A DNA stretch of 5,198 nt, taken from Anaerolineales bacterium (GTDB taxonomy: Bacteria; Chloroflexota; Anaerolineae; Anaerolineales; UBA4823). The position numbers were made by a program, and so were the translations under genes. The stretch's first letter is position 1; every line of letters begins with the position of its first letter. The notes under the pieces were generated by a model. That model searched no databases and was not told the origin of the DNA. It worked only from the letters and a program-made list of their open reading frames with translations. The stretch covers positions 1 through 5,198 of the forward strand of contig JAOAHK010000211.1 of assembly GCA_026415275.1 (NCBI GenBank). Direction: 5' to 3'. Positions 1 through 5,198 of this stretch are shown piece by piece.

Positions 1-21
1 GGAGATGTGTATAAGAGACAG
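1..21. other. Residual Illumina Nextera transposase adapter (sequencing artefact)
   Basis: Positions 3-21 are identical to the 19-bp Tn5 mosaic end used in Nextera libraries (AGATGTGTATAAGAGACAG), and the preceding GG matches the last two bases before the mosaic end in the read-2 side adapter. The genomic sequence therefore starts at about position 22. The cheB reading frame happens to stay open through the adapter, so an automatic annotation would add several false C-terminal residues. The match is seen in the sequence; the adapter identity is established knowledge. Confidence 0.96.
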
Positions 22-629
22 GGGATGAGTTGATTAAGCGCTCTTGGTCCCCCAGTTGAAGCACCGATGACTACAATTTTATCTTTCTCGCGCAGTGGGC
101 GAACTTTCTTTTGAGGGATGTCAGTAACAGTGGGTGTTTGTAAAGGTGCCTGAATTGCGGTCGACAAGGGATACACCCTCGCTTTAGCAGCCCGGCGGAG
201 TTTGGTCACCAACTCCTCAATAATTTGTTCGACATTGGCTTTGGACTCGGGTTTGGCGATAAAATCTACCGCACCATAGGTTAGTGCTTGAATCGTTTCC
301 CGTGCGCCCTCGGTGGTCAAGCTACTCACCATCACCACTGGAGTTGGTCGAGTTGCCATAATTTGCCGTAAAGTGGTGATTCCATCCATGTGCGGCATTT
401 CAACATCCAGCGTGATCACGTCGGGTTTGAGGCTGTCGATCATTTGGAGCGCTTCTTTCCCGTCATGAGCAGATCCCACAACGGTAAACCCGGGCGTTTC
501 ACTTAGGCGCCGCGCTAGCGTGTAGCGCATAAATGCCGAATCATCCACCACGAGAACGCGAACAGGTTTCTCAGCGCTGCTATCCGTTGAGTTTGAGGAA
601 TTGGAAGTGATGCGTTTGGGAAACGTCAT
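22..629 (-). CDS. cheB: CheB, chemotaxis-specific protein-glutamate methylesterase/deamidase (3' end missing)
   Basis: CheB is a cytoplasmic response regulator that removes methyl groups from receptor glutamates after phosphorylation by CheA, giving adaptation. About 202 genomic codons are present. Residues 23-145 form a receiver domain: VRVLVVDDSAFMR supplies acidic residues D29/D30, DVITLDVEMP supplies phospho-acceptor D75, S102 lies in VMVSSLT and K126 in FIAKP. A linker (about 150-182) leads into the methylesterase domain, where VIGASTGGP carries the nucleophile S191. The histidine and aspartate of the triad would lie beyond the window, which ends at adapter bases. The ATG at 629 is the only usable start, because an in-frame TGA lies at 636-638. 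It gives an unusual Ser/Thr/Asn-rich N-terminal extension of about 22 residues. No strong Shine-Dalgarno is visible and cheY ends 13 bp upstream, so translational reinitiation is likely. Confidence 0.95.
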
Positions 630-642
630 CTTGACTCAACGC

Positions 643-999
643 TTATCCGACCAGCTTTGCTACTGCGCTCAAAACACGTTCTTTTTCAAAAGGTTTCACC
701 ACAAAGTCACGCGCTCCAGCCTTAATGGCTTCCAAAACAACCGATTCTTGCCCAAGCGCAGTGAGCATAACGACTTTTGCAGAGGAATCATAGCTGCGGA
801 TTTCACGCAAGGCGGTCAGCCCATCCATTTCTGGCATAGTAATATCCATGAGGACAACATCTGGGCGTGCCTGTTTATAGGTCTCCACCGCCTTGACGCC
901 GTTTTCGGCTTCGATGATTTCGTGTCCTTCGCTGCTTAACATCTTCGAGATTCTGACTCGCAGAAATTCTGCATCATCCACAACGAGTATTTTTGCCAT
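643..999 (-). CDS. cheY: CheY, single-domain chemotaxis response regulator
   Basis: A 118-residue stand-alone receiver domain with no output domain, the expected size for CheY. Phosphorylated by CheA, it would bind the flagellar switch or another motility output. Visible signature residues are the acidic pair D8/D9 (ILVVDD), phospho-acceptor D52 (VVLMDITMP), T80 (VMLTALGQ), aromatic F99 at the position of E. coli Tyr106, and K102 (FVVKPF). The start is secure: AAGGAG at 1009-1014 sits 9 nt upstream of the ATG. It lies 38 bp after cheD and 13 bp before cheB. CheC, encoded two genes upstream, is the expected phosphatase for its aspartyl-phosphate. The operon context separates it from generic single-domain regulators, although the motor interaction itself cannot be read from sequence. 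Confidence 0.94.
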   Translation of the reverse strand: MAKILVVDDAEFLRVRISKMLSSEGHEIIEAENGVKAVETYKQARPDVVLMDITMPEMDGLTALREIRSYDSSAKVVMLTALGQESVVLEAIKAGARDFVVKPFEKERVLSAVAKLVG

Positions 1000-1008
1000 T
1001 CAGTCAAT

Positions 1009-1014
1009 CTCCTT
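1009..1014 (-). promoter_or_regulatory. Strong Shine-Dalgarno of cheY
   Basis: On the minus strand this reads AAGGAG, within AAAAGGAGA, 9 nt before the cheY ATG. It is the strongest ribosome binding site in the cheA-cheB block and contrasts with the weak site before cheB, which would fit higher synthesis of CheY than of CheB. Confidence 0.75.
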
Positions 1015-1037
1015 TTCGCTTCGAGAATTAGAAAGAC

Positions 1038-1523
1038 TTAAATTTCTCTCTCCTGATTTCCAACTGTTCGGATGGTCATTCGACCATCAAGCACATAAAA
1101 ACGCACCGTCCTACCGATTGTGCCACCAACTTCCTCACTGACAAGTTTCAAGCGGAGACGTTGAAGCATCTCATGTGCTGCTTCAACATTTCTTGTCCCG
1201 ATATTGAAGGTATTTGAAAAGCCTGGGGCAGTGAGCATATTTGCCCCTCCTGCCATCCGGACGATCAGCCGGGAGGGTATGGCTCCAGCCTTGATCATTT
1301 CGCCAAGGAGAATTTCGATTCCTGAAGTGACATATTTTGCGCTTTTATCTGCAATGCCATTTGGGCTAGAAGGGAGTACCGCATGAAGCAAGCCAGCCAA
1401 GCGGAGTTGGGGATCATACATGCCAATTCCAACGCATGATCCAAGCCCATACGCTACGAGCACATCAGTGATGTTGCGGCTGATTTTGTATTCGCCCAAA
1501 CCAACGGCTAAACTATCCTGCAT
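1038..1523 (-). CDS. cheD: CheD, chemoreceptor glutamine deamidase
   Basis: CheD converts specific receptor glutamines to glutamates and, in the Bacillus/Thermotoga systems, forms a complex with CheC that links adaptation to the CheY-P level. The 161-residue protein shows the CheD signature GLGSCVGIGMYD with nucleophile C30, then GLLHAVLP with catalytic H47, an AGGANM motif (91-96) and FNIGTRNVEAAHEML (106-120), all typical of the family. In Thermotoga CheD the third catalytic residue is a threonine six residues before the cysteine; here that position is A24. The start at 1523 is preferred over the upstream in-frame TTG at 1556 because TGAGGAAG lies directly upstream (AGGA at 1529-1532, 5 nt spacing) and residue 1 matches the usual family start. 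The first 11 bp overlap the end of cheC, indicating translational coupling. Confidence 0.95.
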   Translation of the reverse strand: MQDSLAVGLGEYKISRNITDVLVAYGLGSCVGIGMYDPQLRLAGLLHAVLPSSPNGIADKSAKYVTSGIEILLGEMIKAGAIPSRLIVRMAGGANMLTAPGFSNTFNIGTRNVEAAHEMLQRLRLKLVSEEVGGTIGRTVRFYVLDGRMTIRTVGNQEREI

Positions 1524-2130
1524 TGTCTTCCTCAATTTGGTTGGCGATGGTCTCAATCGTGTGTTGATCTGGGATCAGCCAAAAGTCGGCTTGGGTTTCC
1601 CGACCATCTCGCAGGAATTTGGCTTGTACCATCAGCACCTCTTCACAGAGGAAACCAGTGGTAGCAATGATGATATCCATGATCGCGCCGACCATATCAA
1701 CAATCACCGCTGGCGGCGAAGGGCGGGCTGGTAAGCCAGCCTGATCCGCGATGGCGTTTAGAAAGAAGGAGCCTGTGAGATTACCGAGTTCTGCCAGTGC
1801 CGATCTTTCCATTGCACCGAGTTGGGTGGTTGTTCCTGGGGGTTCTCCCATGATCAGGTCAGCTAATTCAAGGGCTTTCGGATAAGGGATGACCATCATG
1901 ATCTGCCCTGGAATTGATCCTTCTACGCGTAGGTAAATACCGACTGCTTCGATTTCTGGACCTCCTAAGAGGGTGGGAATTTTGTGAAATGGCACGGCAG
2001 TAACCGTTGGCTCAGTCACAGATAAATTCTCGCCAACCATGGCAGACATTCCCTTGGCAGCATTATGAATTCCGATATTTGCCATGTTGGCTAAAATGTT
2101 TTGAAACTTTCTGGCACATGACTCATCCAT
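1513..2130 (-). CDS. cheC: CheC-family CheY-P phosphatase and CheD partner
   Basis: CheC dephosphorylates CheY-P and binds CheD. The 205-residue length fits CheC rather than the shorter CheX or the longer FliY. The family carries two pseudosymmetric motifs of the form (D/S)xxxExxN followed 22 residues later by proline. The second is intact: S110, E114, N117 and P140 (SALAELGN then PP). The first is degenerate: N18 and P41 are kept, but the glutamate position is N15 and the D/S position is N11 (NILANMAN). One active phosphatase centre is therefore predicted. The ATG at 2130 is preceded by AGAGGAG (2140-2146), with AGGAG 9 nt from the ATG. cheA ends 18 bp upstream. The TAG stop (1513-1515) lies inside cheD, so the two partner proteins are probably co-translated. 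Confidence 0.93.
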   Translation of the reverse strand: MDESCARKFQNILANMANIGIHNAAKGMSAMVGENLSVTEPTVTAVPFHKIPTLLGGPEIEAVGIYLRVEGSIPGQIMMVIPYPKALELADLIMGEPPGTTTQLGAMERSALAELGNLTGSFFLNAIADQAGLPARPSPPAVIVDMVGAIMDIIIATTGFLCEEVLMVQAKFLRDGRETQADFWLIPDQHTIETIANQIEEDNAG

Positions 2131-2148
2131 CGGACCTTTCTCCTCTGT

Positions 2149-4431
2149 TCAAACCGCCACCTTTTCGAAGCGGCTGCTGCGTTCACTCCAAGAAGTAACC
2201 AACTTAATCAACCCTTGCACATCAAGGATCAGAGCAACCTGTCCATCTCCCAAAATGGCTGCATTTGAGATTCCCACGACTTCACCGATCACCGAGCTGA
2301 GGGACTTAACCACAACTTCCTCTTCACCAATTAAGTCATCTACAATCAAGCCTAGTTGTGTCTTACCGGAACGCACGACAACCACATATTCGTAACCTTC
2401 TTTTTGTTTGTGGTTTTCATGATGTTGTAATGCAAACACTTCTGCCAAATTACACACTGGCAGTACATGTTCTCTTAGGTTGATGACCGGCCTTCCATTG
2501 ACGGTCTGAATATCTTTGGACTTAATTCGCAGTGTCTCGTTAACCGTGACGAGGGGGATGGCATAGGTAGACCCAGACACTTTGACCAATAGCGTGGGAA
2601 CGATGGCAAGCGTCAATGGTAAGATAATCGTGAATTGTGTCCCTTTGCCTTGCCATGTCTCCACTTGGATATTCCCATTGAGTTGTTCGATGTTAGCGCG
2701 CACGATATCCATCCCCACACCACGCCCAGATACATCGCTGACTGTTCGAGCTGTAGAGAGGCCAGAGAGAAAGATCAACTCGACCGCTTCTTCGTCGCTC
2801 AATGCGTCTGCCTCAGCTTGGGTTAATTGACCTTTCTCTACTGCTTTCTGTTTGACACGTTGGATATCAATGCCTCGCCCATCATCTTCCACCGTGATGT
2901 AAATTCTACCTTGTTCATGGCGTGCAGTCAGCAAAATCACCCCTCGTTCAGGTTTGCCTTTTTCGATTCTCTCTTTTGGCGGTTCTATTCCATGATCAAC
3001 GGCGTTACGAATCAAATGGATAAGTGGATCGCTGATGACTTCAATCACCGAACGATCAAGTTCAGTGTCTTCGCCGCGGATGACCAAGTCGATTTGTTTG
3101 TTTGCTTTGCGGGCAAGGTCACGCACCAAGCGGGGAAACTTGTTAAACACATTGGAGATCGGGAGCATCCGGATTGACATCACTTCGGATTGCAACAGAT
3201 CCGTAATGCGCCCCACATGGATGATCGTATCTGAGAGTGCTTCGACTTGTGGGGAACCACGATAGAGTGCTTCCATTTCGCGACGCAGTTGGTACATGCG
3301 GTTGCGATCGGTGATTAACTCCCCAATAAGGTTCATCAGGTTATCCAGCCGCTCCACGCTGGTGCGAACGGTTTTGTCGATTACTTTTGTCCGCCCTTTT
3401 TCGGGAGTTTCTGAATCAGCAACCGGTGCGGTTGGTGCTTTTTTCTGGGCCGATTGCTCAGCGATCATTTCATCCAGGATCTCTTGGGAGATTAATCCCA
3501 TTCCGACCAAAATCTGTCCTAAGGGTTTTGAAGGCCCCTCACTATCTTGCTGGATGCGAAGGGCATCTTGGAGTTGTTCTCTGGTGATCAAGCCATGCTC
3601 GATGAGTAATTCTCCTAAAGAGCGCCGTGCCTCTTTTTCTCCCGTGGCACTGCTTGGAGAAGGTAGTATTTTCTGTGTTTCATCTTGGATAATCTCACCT
3701 TCGATATTGATCTCATCAAGCTCGGAGATCATACTAAGCGATTTGCGGATTTCGTAGAGTGGCTTTTTGGCTTGAAAGATTGCCGTAAGGGTAGGCACCG
3801 GCGCTGCGCTTTCAATGACTGAAAGGGGTGGATTCAGCTCCAAAATTTCTCCCAATTCCTGTAGAGCGAGGACAACCTGCATAGCGCGCGCTGCTGAAGC
3901 GATGCTATCTTGGCTGATTTTTACAGTAATGTTCAACGGTTGAGCGATTTGAGGAGCTGGGCTTGTTATCGTTTGTTTCAGAGCTTGTTTTTCTACTGGT
4001 TTGGTTGGTGCCTTTGGTACAGACTCGGAGCTGCTCTGACTACCCCCTAATCGCTGGAGCTGAGCAACCAATGAGCTTACATTTACAGGGCTTAATTCGT
4101 CGTTGCCGACCTCATCAAGCAATTGATGCAAGCTATCTAATGACTCCAGCATAACATCGATTAATTCGGGCGATGGGGGTAAGGTTTCTTTGCGCACACC
4201 GTCGAGGACGGTTTCGAGGGCGTGGGTGAGGTCAACCATGCGCTTATGCCCGATCATGCCTGCTGATCCTTTGAGCGTGTGCGCTGCGCGAAAGAGAGCC
4301 TGCACCAAGTCACGATCGGCAGCATTGCGTTCTAATTCCACCAAGCCTTCTTCGAGTATCTGCAATTGATCTTCGGCTTCAGCGCGAAAAATCGGGAGTT
4401 CTTCTTCTGTAATGTCGAAGCGAGTGTTCAT
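2149..4431 (-). CDS. cheA: CheA, chemotaxis sensor histidine kinase with an added MshEN/GspE-N-like module
   Basis: A 760-residue cytoplasmic kinase that phosphorylates CheY and CheB under receptor control. P1 (about 5-115) has phospho-acceptor H51 in AAHTLKGSAGMIG. P2 (about 166-248; LNITVKISQDS ... INIEGEI) resembles the regulator-docking domain of Thermotoga/Bacillus CheA. Residues 269-327 carry two consecutive 24-residue motifs (SLGELLIEHGLI..., PLGQILVGMGLI...) of the GspE/MshE N-terminal type, not part of the usual CheA layout. P3 dimerisation helices follow (about 350-415), then the P4 ATPase with N box HLIRNAVDHG (H472, N476), G1 box VEDDGRG (D517) and G2 box SGRGVGMD (568-575), then the CheW-like P5 (about 612-750). 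The ATG at 4431 gives the usual family N-terminus. Its only good Shine-Dalgarno, AAGGA at 4450-4454, is 18 nt away. An in-frame TTG at 4527 would add 32 residues without similarity to CheA. Confidence 0.97.
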   Translation of the reverse strand: MNTRFDITEEELPIFRAEAEDQLQILEEGLVELERNAADRDLVQALFRAAHTLKGSAGMIGHKRMVDLTHALETVLDGVRKETLPPSPELIDVMLESLDSLHQLLDEVGNDELSPVNVSSLVAQLQRLGGSQSSSESVPKAPTKPVEKQALKQTITSPAPQIAQPLNITVKISQDSIASAARAMQVVLALQELGEILELNPPLSVIESAAPVPTLTAIFQAKKPLYEIRKSLSMISELDEINIEGEIIQDETQKILPSPSSATGEKEARRSLGELLIEHGLITREQLQDALRIQQDSEGPSKPLGQILVGMGLISQEILDEMIAEQSAQKKAPTAPVADSETPEKGRTKVIDKTVRTSVERLDNLMNLIGELITDRNRMYQLRREMEALYRGSPQVEALSDTIIHVGRITDLLQSEVMSIRMLPISNVFNKFPRLVRDLARKANKQIDLVIRGEDTELDRSVIEVISDPLIHLIRNAVDHGIEPPKERIEKGKPERGVILLTARHEQGRIYITVEDDGRGIDIQRVKQKAVEKGQLTQAEADALSDEEAVELIFLSGLSTARTVSDVSGRGVGMDIVRANIEQLNGNIQVETWQGKGTQFTIILPLTLAIVPTLLVKVSGSTYAIPLVTVNETLRIKSKDIQTVNGRPVINLREHVLPVCNLAEVFALQHHENHKQKEGYEYVVVVRSGKTQLGLIVDDLIGEEEVVVKSLSSVIGEVVGISNAAILGDGQVALILDVQGLIKLVTSWSERSSRFEKVAV

Positions 4432-4454
4432 AAGTGATTTTTCAACGTTTCCTT
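4428..4454 (-). promoter_or_regulatory. cheA leader: displaced Shine-Dalgarno with possible 5-codon leader ORF
   Basis: Reading the minus strand, AAGGA (4450-4454) is followed after 4 nt by a TTG at 4445. This opens a five-codon frame (TTG AAA AAT CAC TTA) that stops at TGA (4428-4430). The stop overlaps the cheA start in an ATGA arrangement. No Shine-Dalgarno-like bases occur at normal distance from the cheA ATG. One reading is that ribosomes loaded at AAGGA translate the mini-ORF and reinitiate on cheA. A simpler reading is that cheA uses a weak or unusual initiation region. Only the arrangement is seen; the mechanism is inferred. Confidence 0.3.
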
Positions 4455-4504
4455 CTCTCAAAATGCCATCTGGAGCGGGATACCTTGGTTGTGCACCCAG
4501 CCGT

Positions 4505-4543
4505 ATCCTATCACAAATTGTTGTCAATCTAAGTAAACTTTAC
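4505..4543 (-). promoter_or_regulatory. Candidate promoter/operator region of the cheA operon
   Basis: This AT-rich stretch lies between the probable terminator of the upstream transcript and cheA. On the minus strand it contains an 11-bp odd palindrome GTAAAGTTTAC (4533-4543), a consensus-like TTGACA (4522-4527) and an extended -10-like TGATAGGAT (4505-4513). The TTGACA is only 11 bp from TAGGAT, so they do not form a standard pair; TAGGAT pairs at 16 bp with a poor TTAGAT (4527-4532). TAAAGTTT (4535-4542) equals the -35 element of flagellar sigma-28 promoters, but nothing like GCCGATAA follows at the right distance. A promoter here is reasonable from gene layout; the exact elements are unresolved. 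Confidence 0.35.
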
Positions 4544-4545
4544 AT

Positions 4546-4573
4546 AAAAAAATGCCTTACAAAATTCTTAGGC
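4546..4573 (-). terminator. Weak rho-independent terminator-like element after the hemerythrin gene
   Basis: On the minus strand, 18 nt after the hemerythrin stop, GCCT (4570-4573) can pair with AGGC (4554-4557) around a 12-nt loop-forming segment, followed after one base by seven T residues (4546-4552). The stem is short, with an A/A mismatch above it, so termination may be partial. Its position, between the hemerythrin gene and cheA, supports a transcript boundary. Confidence 0.38.
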
Positions 4574-4590
4574 GTGCTGACCAATAAAGA

Positions 4591-4998
4591 TTATGTAACT
4601 CCTTGATTGTTGAGGTGACGGGTGTAATGTTTGTCGGTGTTGAGGATATGATCGTTCAACCAAGTTTTTAGAAAATTTAATAGTTGGACGGAGAGGCCTG
4701 TCGGGTTTTGCCGATAAAGTCGCTGAAATTCTTGGACTTTCCGCTTCATTGCATCATGTTGAGCTTTATGATGTACGTATCCGGGGTAATTATACGCTTC
4801 CATGAGGCGTTCTTCGGTGCTGAAATGGTAGTCGGTGTAATCGATTAAGCGTTGTAAAATGTCGTTGAGAACCGTTGCGCTTTTCCCCTCTCTCATCGCT
4901 CGTTGTAATTGATTAATCATCTCGATCAGTTGGCGATGTTGGTTGTCAATCTCTTTTATATTTACCGAGAATTCTTCTGACCAAGTAATTAAGCTCAT
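4591..4998 (-). CDS. Bacteriohemerythrin, non-heme diiron oxygen-binding protein
   Basis: A 135-residue single-domain hemerythrin, predicted to bind O2 at a diiron centre in a cytoplasmic four-helix bundle. All seven family ligands are present with canonical spacing: H21 (DNQHRQL), H58 and E62 (HFSTEE), H77 and H81 (HHKAQH), H117 and D122 (HILNTD). The N-terminal ITWSEEFSVNIKEID is typical of bacteriohemerythrins. No signal peptide, membrane segment or fused receptor domain is visible, so this is a soluble carrier or sensor rather than a hemerythrin receptor. The start at 4998 is chosen over the in-frame ATG at 5013 because AGGAG (5006-5010) lies 7 nt before it and the family usually begins MSLI/MALI-like. 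That Shine-Dalgarno touches the stop of the upstream peptidase gene, suggesting coupled translation. Proximity to cheA hints at oxygen-related behaviour, but this is inference. Confidence 0.95.
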   Translation of the reverse strand: MSLITWSEEFSVNIKEIDNQHRQLIEMINQLQRAMREGKSATVLNDILQRLIDYTDYHFSTEERLMEAYNYPGYVHHKAQHDAMKRKVQEFQRLYRQNPTGLSVQLLNFLKTWLNDHILNTDKHYTRHLNNQGVT

Positions 4999-5005
4999 AG
5001 GCAAA

Positions 5006-5010
5006 CTCCT
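5006..5010 (-). promoter_or_regulatory. Shine-Dalgarno of the hemerythrin gene, overlapping the upstream stop codon
   Basis: AGGAG on the minus strand, 7 nt before the ATG at 4998. Its first base is the last base of the TGA stop of the M23 peptidase (5010-5012). It decides the hemerythrin start, since the ATG at 5011-5013 lies just upstream of this site and cannot use it. Confidence 0.75.
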
Positions 5011-5198
5011 CATAGAGTAAATGATGTTGGATCTATAGGCTGACCGTTTTTTCTGACTTCATAATGTAAATGGGGACCTGAACTCTCGCCTGTTGACCCA
5101 ACAAATCCCATTAAATCTCCCGTATTTACTTTTGTTCCCTTAACTATAGTTGCTCTTGACAGATGTCCATAGATAATTTTTATACCCTCATCCTTGTT
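5010..5198 (-). CDS. M23-family (LytM/NlpD-type) metallopeptidase, C-terminal part only
   Basis: Only the last 62 codons and the stop lie in the window; the gene runs off the right edge. The translation has the C-terminal signature of M23 peptidases: YGHLS with the conserved histidine (window residue 12), a V-x-x-G-x-x-xG-xVG-x-T-G stretch (24-37) and zinc-ligand motif GPHLHYEV with H43 and H45, ending in IDPTSFTL. The first HxxxD zinc motif and any signal peptide, coiled coil or LysM domain would be off-window. Members usually cleave peptide cross-links in peptidoglycan outside the cytoplasm, or activate amidases if catalytic residues are lost; the visible residues are intact. The segment is about 38% GC, lower than the che genes, with repeated ATA and AGA codons. 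It is probably co-transcribed with the hemerythrin gene immediately downstream. Confidence 0.92.
   Translation of the reverse strand, partial: NKDEGIKIIYGHLSRATIVKGTKVNTGDLMGFVGSTGESSGPHLHYEVRKNGQPIDPTSFTL

Noticed and set aside
22..629. cheB as a natural truncated pseudogene
   Set aside because: The truncation coincides exactly with adapter sequence; the reading frame and active-site serine are intact up to that point.
1524..1556. Longer cheD starting at TTG 1556
   Set aside because: It would overlap cheC by 44 bp and add residues outside the CheD family alignment, while the ATG at 1523 has its own well-placed Shine-Dalgarno.
3296..3757. Long open frame on the plus strand opposite cheA, and similar frames elsewhere on the plus strand
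   Set aside because: These are antisense to clearly recognisable chemotaxis genes, have no recognisable domains, and reflect codon bias of the true strand.
4432..4527. Longer cheA starting at TTG 4527 (32 extra residues)
   Set aside because: The extra residues do not resemble CheA, the TTG lies inside the likely promoter region (it is the TTG of TTGACA), and the ATG at 4431 gives a standard CheA N-terminus.
4516..4542. Sigma-28 flagellar promoter based on TAAAGTTT
   Set aside because: The -35-like octamer is exact, but the octamer 11 bp downstream (CAACAATT) does not resemble GCCGATAA, so a full promoter is not supported.
4999..5013. Hemerythrin start at ATG 5013
   Set aside because: The AGGAG at 5006-5010 lies downstream of this ATG and is properly spaced for the ATG at 4998, which also gives the family-typical N-terminus.
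1..5198. CRISPR arrays, tRNA/rRNA genes, insertion sequences, toxin-antitoxin or phage genes
   Set aside because: No regularly spaced repeats, RNA gene signatures, transposase-like proteins or terminal inverted repeats were seen; the adapter mosaic end is a library artefact, not a transposon.

Overview
The window looks like the end of a metagenomic or shotgun contig from a mid-GC bacterium (about 45-50% GC by eye). All recognisable genes lie on the minus strand, so the biological order runs from right to left: M23 peptidase (3' end only) > bacteriohemerythrin > cheA > cheC > cheD > cheY > cheB (5' part only). The coexistence of cheC, cheD and a P2-containing CheA resembles the Bacillus/Thermotoga type of chemotaxis system rather than the enterobacterial type. 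Chloroflexota is my best guess at the host, but this is an impression from protein style, not a proven assignment.

Left edge (1-21): not biology. These bases match the Illumina Nextera transposase adapter, including the whole 19-bp mosaic end, so cheB is cut by a library or assembly boundary just after its active-site serine. From 22 to 4431 the genes are tightly packed: gaps of 13 bp (cheY-cheB), 38 bp (cheD-cheY) and 18 bp (cheA-cheC), plus an 11-bp overlap (cheC-cheD). This fits one polycistronic message. cheW, cheR and receptor genes are not present.

From 4432 to 4590 lies the only real intergenic region, with a weak terminator-like element for the upstream transcript, a small palindrome, a poorly resolved promoter region and an odd cheA leader. 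From 4591 to 5198 there is a bacteriohemerythrin with all seven expected iron ligands, whose Shine-Dalgarno abuts the stop codon of a more AT-rich M23 peptidase.

Working model: receptors (elsewhere) drive CheA autophosphorylation. CheA phosphorylates CheY (motor output) and CheB (receptor demethylation). CheD deamidates receptor glutamines and binds CheC, which dephosphorylates CheY-P. The most unusual feature is a tandem MshEN/GspE-N-like motif pair (residues about 269-327) inserted between P2 and P3 of CheA, in a family best known for binding cyclic di-GMP. It suggests a possible extra input into the kinase, although the usual motif-leading arginine is missing in both halves. CheC also has one degenerate catalytic motif, and CheD has alanine where Thermotoga CheD has a catalytic threonine.
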